From the NCBI RefSeq assembly GCF_027887165.1, contig NC_077228.1:424159207-424223206 (forward strand): a stretch of DNA of 64,000 bases. The letters run 5' to 3'. A model generated the notes under the pieces. That model was not told the origin of the DNA. It was given only the letters and a program-made list of their open reading frames with translations, and searched no databases. Below, in pieces: positions 10,982 through 22,136 of this stretch. This DNA comes from Monodelphis domestica. Taxonomy: Eukaryota; Chordata; Mammalia; Didelphimorphia; Didelphidae. How positions within the stretch are numbered: the stretch's first letter is position 1; each line of letters begins with the position of its first letter. A program made the translations under genes and the position numbers.

Positions 10982-13175
10982 TTGACTCAAAGAAAGAAAA
11001 AAATGTGGCTACAACCAATGTCTGCTTTGCTTCTGAATTGGCTTATAAGTTTAATGACCAAGTGCATTGGATTTTTAGTAGGTGTTCCTCTAGGATGGTA
11101 TTTTTCAGAAACTATAAACCTCATCGTGACCATTATATTCATCTTCCTTGGGATTGTAATTGTTGTACTTACAATGATATACCTAACCTCTAAGAGAGAA
11201 CACTCCCTTGTTCCTTCTATTACTAAGCAAATTAAGGAATTACACACTTTTATGGAAAACCAAATCACGGAGCAATATAATATCACTGATCAACGTATTA
11301 GGGAACTCCACACTTTTATTGGGGAGCAACTTCAGGAACAGAATAATATTTTTACTCAAAAAGTTAGGGAACAGAATATTATAACTGATCAGAGAATTAC
11401 AGAATTGCACACATTTATTGATCAACAACATAAAGAATTGATTACTATCACTGATCAAAGAATTCGGAACCAAAATGCTTGTATTGAACAAATTAAAAAA
11501 GAAATTACTCTTATTTATCAACAATTGATGGAACGGGATGAAGTTAGGGAGGAAACATGGCGAGAGATAAAAACTTCCCTGGCTGAACTTAATCAGGGAC
11601 GATGGGGAGAGATAAAAACTTCCCTGGATGAAATTAAACAGGACAAATGGGGAGAGATAAGAACCTTCCTGCAAAACATTGATAGGGAGTTAAAAACATC
11701 CCACAATAGGAGTGATTTAACTCTCCATCCCCCATCATTATCAGACTCCCTGACCAACCCTGCCCAAAACGATTTGGCTCAAATAGAAGCCCCTTCACAC
11801 CAACCAGCTCCTCCCCATCCTGACCACCCAGCCCCTCCCCCTGCCATTCTTGCCCCTCCCACCCTGGTTCCTCCTTCCATTCATGCCTCTTACCCTGCCT
11901 CCTCAGCCCCGGATCCTCCCCCTGCCCTTCCCCCCACCCATGCTCATGCTCTAGCCCCACCCCCTGTTCCTGCCCCGGATCCTCCCCCTGCCCTTCCCCC
12001 CACCCATGCTCATGCTCCAGCCCCACCCCCTGTTCCTGCCCCAGCCCTTCCCCCTACCCTCCCCTCCACTCTTGCTCTAATCTCCAACCCCCATGCTCCA
12101 ACAGCTAATAATCCTAACATTGAAAATGGAGCAAGTAGCCTAGAAACAGTAACACCAGATAGTTTAGACAGAAGTTTATTTCCATTGAGGGAAGTACCCA
12201 CCTTTAATAAAGAAGGGAACTTGGTGCCTGTAAGACACTATACACCTTTTAAACCTGATGATTTAGAAAAATTCAAGCACAATGTTCAATCATTTGAGGC
12301 AGAACCAATGTTGGTTATAGAAAAATTAGAAAATATATTCAGAAACTTTGACCCTTCTTGGTTGGATGTGGAGAATTTGTTAGATACATTTCTGACAAAG
12401 AGAGAGAAAAATAATGTCATCTCTCTAGCTAATAAGTGGTAGAGGAGCTCATCACTGGCCAACTGTAGATCCACACTGGAACCCTAATATTGTACAGGAT
12501 CACACAAAACTAGCCCTGGCCAGAGAAGCATTATTAAAAGCCATGAGAGACTGCTCTGATAGCCCTGATGCATGGGAAAAATTTGAACAATCCCGGCAGG
12601 AAATTAATGAGACCCCCTCCCACTTTATGGACAGACTTATTGACGTAGGAAGTACATATATGGACCTTGATTTGTCCAGAGAAAAAGACATTAAACATAT
12701 ACGCAGACAATTCGTTAGGAATTGTTGTTCAGCAGTAAAAGACTACTTTGAAACCAGCTGTCCCAACTGGGAGTCTATGGACCTCGAAGAACTGAGGAAA
12801 GTAGCAGCATATGCCTATAAGAATCGTACAAAAAAACCTGAGACACACAATAAATCAGTATCAGACTTAGAAAAAGAAATTGAAATTTTAAAGGAACAAT
12901 TGAAAAGTAAGGGAGAGACCATGGCCCCTTTGCAGGAATCCACAGATAGATCATTAACAAACCCCTTAATATGCCTCTTCTGTGGGAAGAGAGGCCATGC
13001 AATGATAGTCTGTAGGAGCAGACTACGGGAAACAAGAAATAATAACACCTTTAGGAATAATAAATATAGGAACCACGATGCCAATCAAAATGACAGTGCT
13101 CAAAATACAGAAAATGATACTACCCCCCAAAATGCCCAACAACAATATACAAGAAATGGACTCCCGTGCAAATAA
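10982..13175 (+). pseudogene. ERV gag region (fossil)
   Basis: This is the structural-protein region of the provirus. Parts in order: two hydrophobic stretches close to the start (about 11010-11190); a long charged, glutamine-rich coiled-coil stretch with repeated ITDQRI and ELHTFI motifs (about 11230-11530); repeated units around GEIKTSL (about 11565-11690); a proline-rich linker with a 66-bp direct repeat (about 11900-12045); a capsid-like stretch resembling gammaretroviral p30 (ETPSHFMDRL, LEELRKVAAYAY); and a CCHC zinc knuckle of the C-x2-C-x4-H-x4-C type (CLFCGKRGHAMIVC, about 12968-13012). A membrane and coiled-coil start is unusual, because gammaretroviral Gag usually begins with a myristoylated matrix domain. 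The region is not fully intact. Confidence 0.85.
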
Positions 13176-16174
13176 AAACTAAATCCAGCCCACCTCCTTG
13201 CATTCCTCAGTATCCTCTTTCCAAGGAGGCAATGGAGGGAATTACCCCAATAATAAATTCTTTAATTGACCAAGGAATAATTTTCCCTTGTAAATCTGAA
13301 TACAACACGCCCATCCTCCCTGTTAAAAAACCAAAAAGGGGACCCGATGGCAAACACCTCTATAGATTCGTACAGGATTTGAGGGCTGTGAACAATCACG
13401 TTATAAAGAGACACTCCATAGTTCCCAATATCAATACTATTATTTCTTCTATTCCCAGCACAGCTACATACTTTACAGTAGTAGACTTGTGCTCAGCCTT
13501 CTTCTCTATACCCATACATGAGAACTCGAGGCATATTTTTGCTTTCACCTGGAATGGCATACAATATTCCTGGAGTCGGCTGCCCCAGGGTTATGTAGAA
13601 AGTCCAACCTTATTTGCACAAATTTTGGGACAAGATACAGATAATATAAAATTTAAAAACAGCAAATTAATAAAATATGTAGATGACCTACTCTTGGCCT
13701 CCGTGGATGCAGAAACATGTCAGGAAGATAGTAAACACCTTCTTTTGGAACTGCACAAAAGAGGTCATAAGATCTCGAAGGAAAAAGTTCAGTGGTGTCT
13801 CCCCAAAGTAGAATATTTGGGGTTCATTCTGACAGCTGGTGCACGCTCTATTTCTCCCAAGCGAATTGAGAATATTCAAAAATTGAGTGCTCCTACCACT
13901 AAAAAACAGTTAAGAGCAATTCTGGGAGCAACAGGGTTTTGCAGACAATGGATTCCTTCCTATGGGGAAATTACTAAACCTCTTATAGCACTAACAAGGG
14001 ATGCAGTCCCTGAACCCCTCAAATTAGAGCCTGAACACATGTCAGCTCTATCAGAGCTAAAAAAGGCTATCTTATCTGCCCCTGCTCTAGGCATCCCAAA
14101 TTACAACAAGCCATTTACTTTGTATGTACATGAGCGAAGAGGAGTAGCCTCAGGCGTTTTAACTCAGACTCTGGGGCCTTCTCAGCGTCCAGTTGCCTAT
14201 TATTCAGCCCAGCTGGACCCAATAGCTTCAGGAGCACCCCCATGCCTTAGAGGAGTGGCTGCTACTGCTTTACTAGTGACAAAAACCGTTGATCTAGTAT
14301 TGGGATGCCCACTAACAATTATGTGTCCACACGAGGTAGAAGCATTGTTGCTAAGACAGAGAACAAAGGCATTTTCTGATCAGCGAATTACAAGGTATGA
14401 AATAACCTTGCTAAATAATGAAAATATTACTCTAAAACGCTGTTCAACCCTTAATCCTGCCACCTTGCTTCCAGACTTACCAACTTCAGGAGAACCATTA
14501 CACAGTTGTGAAACACTAGTGTCCATGGCAGAAAAGCCTCGAGATGATCTCTTGGACACTCCCTTAAAGAACTCAGACCTGATCTTATTTACTGATGGTT
14601 CTTCTTTCATGAGGGATGGCATACGCTATAGTGGAGCTGCCGTAGTCTCAGAATTTGCCACTGAGTGGTCAGCCTCATTACCTTCTAACATTAGCGCTCA
14701 AGGAGCTGAACTCATAGCTCTGAAACATGCCTGTATAATTGCAAAGGATAAAAAGGCAACAATTTATACGGATTCTAGATATGCTTTTGGCATTTGTCAC
14801 TCAGTCGGGATGCTATGGCTCCAGAGAGGATTTTTAACCTCAGCTGGAAAATCCATAGCTAATGCTGAAATTATTAATGAAGTCCTTTCTGCTCTTCAGC
14901 TGCCTGAAGCCCTAGCTGTAGTTCATTGCTCAGCCCATACAGGTGGCACCGACCCTGTCTCTAGGGGAAATGACCGAGCAGATGCTGCTACAAAGCTAGC
15001 AGCCATAGAAGGGCCTGAATTACTTCTAACATTAACAACTACTGATGACTCAAATTTATCACTTTCCTATGATGAGAAGGAAGTGGAAAAATGGAAACAG
15101 AAATTCAAAGCAAAACAGATCAATGGAGTCTGGGTGTCATCTGAAGGAAAACCCCTGCTCCCTAGAAGTTTCTATCACCAAATTTGCCAATCTGTTCATA
15201 ATAATGGCCACTTTGGTACCCAGGGCATCGTGGACTCTGTTAAGAGAGTATGGATAGCCCCTGGTATAACTACCATAGCCTCTAAATTGTGTTCATCCTG
15301 CTCTACCTGCCAGGCATATAATCAACATGCCTTTCGTGGTAAAGCCTTTGGTGGACGTCCTCTGGCTTACACACCTTTTGAGCACCTGCAGATAGATTTT
15401 ATAACGATGCCAAAGGCTGGACAATATAAATTTTGTTTGGTCATAGTAGACCAACTGACCAGATGGCCGGAAGCATTTCCTACAGCCCGAGCCACAGCAG
15501 CTTTTGTTGCTAAGGTGCTTTTAAAAGAAATTATTCCTCGCTTTGGCCTACCAGCACGTATTGATTCCGATAGGGGGAGTCATTTTACTGATTCTGTTCT
15601 AAACCAGATATATTCTTGCTTGGGGATAACTCCAAAATTCCATGTTCCATATCATCCCCAGAGTTCAGGCCAAGTTGAGAGGATGAACAAAGAACTTAAG
15701 ACTATGATTGGCAAATTATGCACTGAGACCCATTTAAAATGGCCTGAAATTCTCCCTCTGGCCCTATTTTATCTTAGAAGCAGGCCTAGAGGAGACTTAC
15801 ATATCTCACCATTTGAGATGCTTTTTGGACATCCGCCTATACAGGCTAAGCCTTTCTCCCCGGCTTATACATCGCTATTAGGGGGAGATACTACTATTGC
15901 TTCCTATATACAGGAATTACAGCACAAACTGCGTGAGCTACATGAATCCGGAGCTGCAGTACAAGCTGGACCACTAGACTTCTCACTTCACGACCTGAAC
16001 CCAGGAGACAACGTGTATATAAAGAACTTCCAGCGTACAGGAGCAACCCAGCCTTCCTGGGAAGGACCATTCCAAATATTGTTAACTACTCCAACATCTA
16101 TAAAGGTTGGAGAAAAGGACTCTTGGATTCACTGTTCTCATGTAAAGAGAGCATCTTCTGTTGAGACGGATTGA
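13166..16174 (+). CDS. ERV pol region: reverse transcriptase, RNase H, integrase (fossil)
   Basis: This open stretch of about 1000 codons closely follows the gammaretroviral order. The reverse transcriptase begins around QYPLSKEAMEGI, with NTPILPVKKP, VQDLRAVN, LPQGYVESPTLF and the catalytic YVDDLLLA (near 13675). RNase H carries LFTDGSS (near 14586), AELIALKHA and YTDSRYAF. The integrase has an HHCC-type zinc domain ending in CSSCSTCQAY, then the catalytic D (LQIDF), D (DSDRGSHF) and E (SSGQVERMNKELK) residues. It ends with a GPY/F-type module (WEGPFQILLTTPT, WIHCSHVK). In the virus these enzymes copy the RNA into DNA and join it to the host chromosome. It lies immediately after, and slightly overlaps, the gag region, and it looks whole over the parts named. 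Confidence 0.93.
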   Translation: MQIKTKSSPPPCIPQYPLSKEAMEGITPIINSLIDQGIIFPCKSEYNTPILPVKKPKRGPDGKHLYRFVQDLRAVNNHVIKRHSIVPNINTIISSIPSTATYFTVVDLCSAFFSIPIHENSRHIFAFTWNGIQYSWSRLPQGYVESPTLFAQILGQDTDNIKFKNSKLIKYVDDLLLASVDAETCQEDSKHLLLELHKRGHKISKEKVQWCLPKVEYLGFILTAGARSISPKRIENIQKLSAPTTKKQLRAILGATGFCRQWIPSYGEITKPLIALTRDAVPEPLKLEPEHMSALSELKKAILSAPALGIPNYNKPFTLYVHERRGVASGVLTQTLGPSQRPVAYYSAQLDPIASGAPPCLRGVAATALLVTKTVDLVLGCPLTIMCPHEVEALLLRQRTKAFSDQRITRYEITLLNNENITLKRCSTLNPATLLPDLPTSGEPLHSCETLVSMAEKPRDDLLDTPLKNSDLILFTDGSSFMRDGIRYSGAAVVSEFATEWSASLPSNISAQGAELIALKHACIIAKDKKATIYTDSRYAFGICHSVGMLWLQRGFLTSAGKSIANAEIINEVLSALQLPEALAVVHCSAHTGGTDPVSRGNDRADAATKLAAIEGPELLLTLTTTDDSNLSLSYDEKEVEKWKQKFKAKQINGVWVSSEGKPLLPRSFYHQICQSVHNNGHFGTQGIVDSVKRVWIAPGITTIASKLCSSCSTCQAYNQHAFRGKAFGGRPLAYTPFEHLQIDFITMPKAGQYKFCLVIVDQLTRWPEAFPTARATAAFVAKVLLKEIIPRFGLPARIDSDRGSHFTDSVLNQIYSCLGITPKFHVPYHPQSSGQVERMNKELKTMIGKLCTETHLKWPEILPLALFYLRSRPRGDLHISPFEMLFGHPPIQAKPFSPAYTSLLGGDTTIASYIQELQHKLRELHESGAAVQAGPLDFSLHDLNPGDNVYIKNFQRTGATQPSWEGPFQILLTTPTSIKVGEKDSWIHCSHVKRASSVETD

Positions 16175-17671
16175 CTGTATCCTATACATGCATTGTAGAT
16201 AACTACCCATTGACAAGTGGAACTGTTTTATTCTGCTTTTGACACATTGAATTTCTAAATTTAATTTTTTTCCCTTTTTTCCTTTTTTTCTCTTTTCCTT
16301 ATTTTATTATTATTATTATTTTTACATTATTTTATTTTTTTCCCTTTTTCTCATTTCTATGTACTTTAGGTACATATGATCAATATTAATTTTTATTCTA
16401 CAATATTAGTTTAAATATATACTTGCTGTTATTAATACGCACCTAAACAGCTTTAGACTATGGGAACCTGCCATTTATTGATAATTGTTGTGGGACTATG
16501 ATTAATGTTTGTGTCTGATTCTAGGAACGAGATCAAACAAGGAGCACAGAGATAACCTGGATAATGCCAAAAGAGCTCACAGGTCTAAAAATCAAAGACC
16601 AATCCAGGAAGACTTAATGCATTTCTAAGCCAATACTAAGGACTTGAACCTAGTGTGAGACTCGGGGTTGCGACACTTAACAGACGTTAAGATGTAGGCC
16701 TTCCCTGTATCCACACTCTTCGTGAAAATACCTACAGACAAGTACCTAAGGTTGGCTACCATCCTGGCTCCATCCATCCCTGAGAACAAAGGTAAAATCA
16801 GACGAGGGAATAACACTTCCCTAGATATAAAATAGAAATGTGGTCCTCTTTTTTCTCTCCTATAGTATGGCAACTTCCTGTAGCCTTGGCTGCAAATGGG
16901 GAAGTAAAATATGCTGCATTCTGTCCTACAGACTTGTGGGATTAGAAATTACTTAACTGGACCCTAATACAGGGGCCTGTGGAAAAAAAAAATTAATTCT
17001 TGCTTTCTCAAATTTTGTATACATAGATTTTTTTGCTTTTTGATACTGATTTTGAATTCTTTAATATAAATATGCATATATAAAGGGTTTATATTTTTTC
17101 CCTTAATTTTTTCCCTTTTTCTTCTTTTGATTTTGATTTTTGATTTTATTTTCATATTGTTTTGTTTTTCTTTTGAATTAACTCACACACCCCCACAACT
17201 AAAACTTGAATCCTCAGCTGGACTCAGTGTTTTTTTCAACACTTTCTTCAGGGGGGATTGTATTTCATCAAATCCAAGATTTAAATTTTGTTCGAGATAA
17301 ATCTTCAGAGAAGAAGCTTGCTAACTAACTGAATCCAGAGAATGAACTGTTTGCAGAAAGATATCTAAACCTTTTCACTACAGGAAGATCCAGAATGAAC
17401 CTTGGGGTGTGGTTGATTGAACATTTTTTGAATGTACACTCTTATGCCAAAGGGGACTGCCCCCTAATTGGCTTTTGTCAATGCGCCCAGCAAAACATTG
17501 GTTTGCTGTCTTTCTCTCTCCTCTATTTCCCATATTTACAGCTATTATAATTTTCCTCTTAGTGGAAAAAAATTTTGTATATACTTACAGTTAGAAATTT
17601 TTGGGGTGCAGTATGCTTATGTTTAGTGATCAATTGGGGAGACTAGTCTCCCAATCATCATCAGGGGGGAT
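16175..17671 (+). other. ERV 3' region: no recognised envelope; two polypurine-tract-like sites
   Basis: No envelope signal peptide, furin site, fusion peptide or immunosuppressive-domain motif is visible. The stretch is T-rich and its short open frames are unconvincing. A polypurine tract AGGGGGGA sits directly before the 3' LTR (17663-17670). A near copy, CAGGGGGGATTGTA, occurs at 17251-17264. Confidence 0.7.
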
Positions 17672-18254
17672 TGTGAATTTTAAAAGTCTCCATCTTGGTC
17701 TAGCACCCAAAAATTGTGCACACCCACACTACACGGGCATGTGCTAGTCAATGACAAATCAGAAATAACTAACTGCCCACCTGGGCTGTCCTAAGCCAAG
17801 CTAGAGCCAACCATTGGATTTTGTGAGACACAGGAAGTGAGGTAGGGAACAGCCTCTGGAATTCGCGCACTTCCTGTGGGGAGAGGGAGACGCCAGTTGG
17901 TGTTAGGAAGAGTTGGTGTTAGGAGCTTGGACAGAGAGGACGCCCGCAGACAGCTTTCCTTCAGATTGGTCACGTGAGTTAAGGACTGACTCTTTCCACC
18001 TGGGCCTTTGGGCCTAAAACTCCCTCTGCCTTGGTCAGAGGTTGAGTAGCCCCTTTCCCTTTTTCTCTTCTCTCCTTCTCTCCCTATCCTTTTCCCTACT
18101 CCCAGTGTGATTAAACCTCCATAAACTTCATTCTGACTTGAGTGTTTCATTTCCTTGGCGGCCATTGTTTAATATTACATAAATCCTGTAGCCACATTCT
18201 TAACCATTACAATATTATAATCTCTCCCATCTCCCCTAAAATTCTACCATTACA
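17672..18254 (+). repeat. 3' LTR of the ERV
   Basis: It starts TGTGAATTTTAAAAG, ends ACCATTACA and is followed by the target duplication ATGG (18255-18258). It is nearly identical to the 5' LTR apart from about four substitutions and one short length difference. Confidence 0.95.
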
Positions 18255-18325
18255 ATGGTCTTCATATGTAAAGCCATAGAGTTAGACTAAATGACCTCAG
18301 AGGTTCATTCTAGTTTTAAATCCAT
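18255..18325 (+). repeat. Right half of the split MIR-type SINE
   Basis: It continues the core begun at 9480-9553: TCTTCATATGTAAA, GACTAAATGACCTCAGAG, TTCTAGTTTTAAATCC. Confidence 0.7.
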
Positions 18326-19017
18326 TAGATAATTATCTATTCTTTTCATGATAGTGAAACATAATTTTCATGCTAGTTTTTGTTAATCCTTCCAAAATAT
18401 AATAGCTTTAAAACTCACCCAGTGCTTCTTTATATGTCCAGAGTTTGTTTAATTAAATTCAACAAACTAAAATATTAATCGGTGTTTTGTGAAACAAAAT
18501 GCATACATGTATACGTACATGAAAATGTGGACTACAAAATTCCAATCTGCTATTAAAGACAACTGAGGCAAAGCTCTGAGAATTATCATTTTATTAGGGA
18601 GATCAGTGATGCCTAAGCAATTGGATCCAAAAATTCCTCTTGGTCAAGTATTCCTTTGCTCACCTTCTGTGGAGTTTTATTTTTCTTCAGAGGTCTCTAA
18701 CAGGCATTACAAGTACATGATTGGGCATCTTTAGAGGCTAGGAAACTCAGTTGGTTGACTAATCTTCAGAATCAAGGAGGGACCTCCCATATTTGGTTGA
18801 GAGATGTCCATTAATCATTACTACTTTGCCAGCAACATTATTGGGCTTTCTATCTGGCTGTCACACCAGTGGCTTTCCAAAGACCACCAAAGATCTCCTA
18901 GGCTGAGTAAGCAATGTTCCGGTGTTCAAGCTGGGATGTGAGACCAAAGAAGGTCATTTAGGATTGGGCAGTATATCATAGGAATGAAGAAGTATTACTA
19001 ATATAACAAGTATTTCT
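18326..19017. other. No gene recognised
   Basis: No repeat family or coding exon was identified in this moderately AT-rich stretch. Confidence 0.4.
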
Positions 19018-19330
19018 GTGCATTTTAAAATGGCTCTGAACCCTGGGAGACTACATCTCCCAGGACCCTCTACCCTAGCTTCCTCAGAGACATCCCACTT
19101 CCTTTGTGAGAGGTGTCTGAGAAGATATAAAAAGAAGGGAGAAGCTCTAGTTTTGGCACCTTTTCTAGAGAAGAGCCTTGACCTGGATAAGAGCTTTTGG
19201 TCCTGGCATACCTGTGGGAAATCCAATTTTCTGTAGCCTTCCAAAACCTTTATTTTCCTGGCCCAATAAACCTAACTGGCTATCCCCAAAGTCTGGTTTC
19301 ATTCAATTTTAAACTATCCCTAGCATCATT
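19018..19330 (+). repeat. Probable solo LTR (old ERV remnant)
   Basis: It starts TGTGCATTTTAAAATGG, a start like that of the ERV LTR at 9554. It contains GACTACATCTCCCAGGA, a TATA-like GATATAAAAAG near 19120 and an AATAAA poly(A) signal near 19265. It probably ends CCCTAGCA near 19325. No matching target duplication was found, so the right edge is uncertain. Confidence 0.5.
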
Positions 19331-21959
19331 ATAGACAGAAGGAAAAGCCTGGTCAATTTCATTATTGGCTATGGGAGCAGAAAGGGACCCCCGGGCTACC
19401 TTCCCTTCCTTTCCCTACCTTTTACCCTCTATTTTCCCATCTACAATTCTTATATGAAGACTAAGTAATATAATAGTAAATCTATCTTATAGATCAATTA
19501 GAAGTAATATTATCATCAATGCATATTGAATTAATTGATTATAACCTATATAACTCTTATTCTCAGTCTTAACTAGACTAATCTTAATTCTATTCTGTTT
19601 AACTCACTAATACAATCACTGATACCCATTAAATGACAATGAACTGAGTAAATACTAATTAAATAGAGTAGATGTACCAAATTAACTTCACATATGACAA
19701 TTCAATTTTATAAATTATTTTAACTCAGGAAAAAGATTCTGATTTTTAATACAAAGAAGCCTCTGCCTGCTATGAGCTTATAATCTGGTTTTTAGAGAAC
19801 ATAAATAAGCAAATAAATGTGTAAAGTTATAGATATAAAGCTCATTATCAGAAAAGTGCTATACAATCTTAATGATTTGGTGGTGCTGTTTTTCTTCCCT
19901 TTGATTTTGTATTCGAAGAGATGAATAAGAAGGAGAAAAGCTAAATAGCAAGGTGAAGGTAATGACAAAGAAAGGGAAAAAGAAGATGCATAGATGATTT
20001 TAAAGGTTTCTATAGGAGGGCTTCCAGGTGCTATATAATGGAAACTTTTGCTATATTCCTTGAATTTTAGGATAGAATATGCCTATCTTGTCCAATTATA
20101 GGTCTCTTGGGTTTTGTGCTTTTATCATAGAACTGTTTTAAACTCTTATTTGAATATTGTTTTAAAATATTTTGAGCTGATAGGAATATACTCAAACACT
20201 CAAATGGCTCTGTGCTTTTATCAACATGGACATTCACTCCAATGTTGCAGGTTATAGTCCATCAATGCTTCCCTATCTTGTTAGAGTCTTGACCATATCT
20301 TCTCATTATCTTTCTACCCAATGTATTGGAGCACTTCCTTGATTTCTGCTGACATAGCAAAGTACTACTCTGGTGTATCATCTGTCATCACTCCCCCTTG
20401 CTACATGATCAATCCATCTTCCTTTCCTATCATGTAACTCTTTGATGTATTTAACTGCTGTTCTTTGGAGTTCCTCACTGTTCATGGGTTGTGATGTGTT
20501 CATAACTACCAGACATTTCTTTGTTGCTCTCTGTGTGACATTCATTCATTCCAATTCTTCAAAGATCATTGGATTCCATGTCTTGCTACCATAAAACAAT
20601 ACTAGCAGAATTCTAGTATTAAAGAAGATGGGTTTTCATTTTATAAAAAGACAAGGGTACTAAAGAACTTTTTGATTTCTAGAAAGCCATCTATCCTGAT
20701 TTCTTCCTCTATTTCAAGGGTTATAATGGGCAAAAATAATTTCTTTTAAATTGCTAAAGCTTTTTTAATTAACTACTCATAGTGAACTGAAGCTGCTGCT
20801 GGGGGTTGGAGGTTGGGGAGAATGGCTGAAGAGGAAAATCACCACATTTAAATTTCATATAGTGTCTAGCCAGTGGAACTATGTCTTAGAAAGGGAAGGC
20901 TTTCACTTTTTCAAGAAGAAAGGGGAAAGTGTATTGATTTGTATTGATACAGTGAAGATTTCTTTCTCTTCTATCATCTGTAACATGGGAGAAATGGAAG
21001 ATACACTCTGAGAGAACTAAAACTTTTGTGAAACTACTATAGATGAGGGTGTTGAAAGGGAATATCCAAAAGAATAATTCCTTAAATGGAAATATCCATA
21101 AACAATATTTATGGAAAGATATTTCCATATGTATATGTGTATATTAATCAAATTGTCTGAAACATAGTCATAGACAAGCCAAGGAAGAATTTAACTAAAA
21201 AACAAGCATTTAAGTTATGGTAGAAGTAAGTATTTTCATCTTGACTATGGATCAGAACAAGGTTAGATTAAACTTTGATTGATTACAGATAAGAATTATG
21301 GAGAAAGGTACTAAATTGTACCTTAGACTTTGCTTTCTTTAAAAGCTTGCTTACACTACTATAATGTTAATAATAAAACTTAGTGGTATTGTTTGTTCCC
21401 TGCTCTTTTCATAAAGACTTTTTACATTTTTAATATAAAAAGGTAAGAAAACATGAATTTAATATTATTCCTAGATTAAGTCAATCCAGTCCATAAGACT
21501 GTTGATTTGGACAATTTATTAAAAAGGTGCCTTTAGCAATGTATCTTAGTTGTACTCTGAATTCTCTGGGATGGTGAAATTCTGATCTATCAGCCTAAGT
21601 GTAAAAAGCAACAGCAACAACACTACAGCTTCATTAAACTTGCAACCATAGACAGGAAGGTCTTTTCATTAGGAAAAAGGAGATTTTCAAAAGTAGTCAT
21701 TGTTCTCTGGGCAAAAAGAATTTCCTAATTCGAGAAGCCTAGTGAAATACAGTGCTAGATAGGCAGCACATTAAACATACTCATTATCATCCTACAAATA
21801 AATCTTCATAAATACTATGATCCCCATTTCCACCTCTTCCTGTCTCTTTGTTTTTTCTTCCCTTCATTAGAATATAAATTCTTTGAGAGTGGAGTGTTTG
21901 TGTGAGAATTGGATACTTTATCTCCAGAAGAAAGTTCCTGGCACTTAAATTCTCATTCT
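19331..21959. other. No gene recognised; weak RTE-like stretch about 20200-20640
   Basis: The region is AT-rich with no supported gene. 20240-20640 has a texture (CCATGTCTTGCTACCATAAA, GTTCTTTGGAGTTC) that recalls the 3' part of RTE/BovB coding sequence, but I could not align it convincingly. Confidence 0.35.
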
Positions 21960-21988
21960 CTGACTCTGTCTCTATCTCTATCCCTGTT

Positions 21989-22019
<31 letters not shown>

Positions 22020-22136
22020 ATCTCTCTGTCTCTCAGTCTCTCTGTCTTTCTCTCTGTCTCTCTCTCTCTGTCTCTCTGTCTCTCTCTGTCTGTCTCTCTT
22101 TCTGTCTCTCTGTCTCTCTCACACACACACACACAC
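21960..22136. repeat. Compound (CT)n / CTCTGT / (AC)n microsatellite
   Basis: Imperfect TCTC and CTCTGT units run from 21960 to about 22120, then (AC)n to 22136. The long open frames here on both strands are repeat artefacts. Confidence 0.95.

Larger units (their letters stand above)
9554..18254 (+). mobile_element. Class I (gamma-like) endogenous retrovirus, LTR to LTR, young
   Basis: This is an old virus copy with two LTRs (9554-10158 and 17672-18254), a leader, gag and pol regions and a polypurine tract before the 3' LTR. ATGG at 9550-9553 and again at 18255-18258 is a 4-bp target duplication, as gammaretroviruses make. The pol motifs (LPQG, YVDD, DDE integrase, a C-terminal WEGPF/LLTTPT/WIHCSHVK block) place it with class I elements. 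By eye the LTRs differ at about four positions plus one short length difference of 22 bp, under 1 percent. At usual mammalian rates that suggests an insertion of the order of one to two million years or less. It looks largely whole, with about one or two breaks in coding parts. No envelope gene was recognised. Confidence 0.95.

Noticed and set aside
11634-12201. Glycine/glutamate-rich open frames on the minus strand of the ERV
   Set aside because: Antisense shadow of the proline-rich linker of the gag region.
16175-17671. Possible envelope gene
   Set aside because: I looked for signal peptide, cleavage site, fusion peptide and CX6CC-type motifs in this stretch and saw none.
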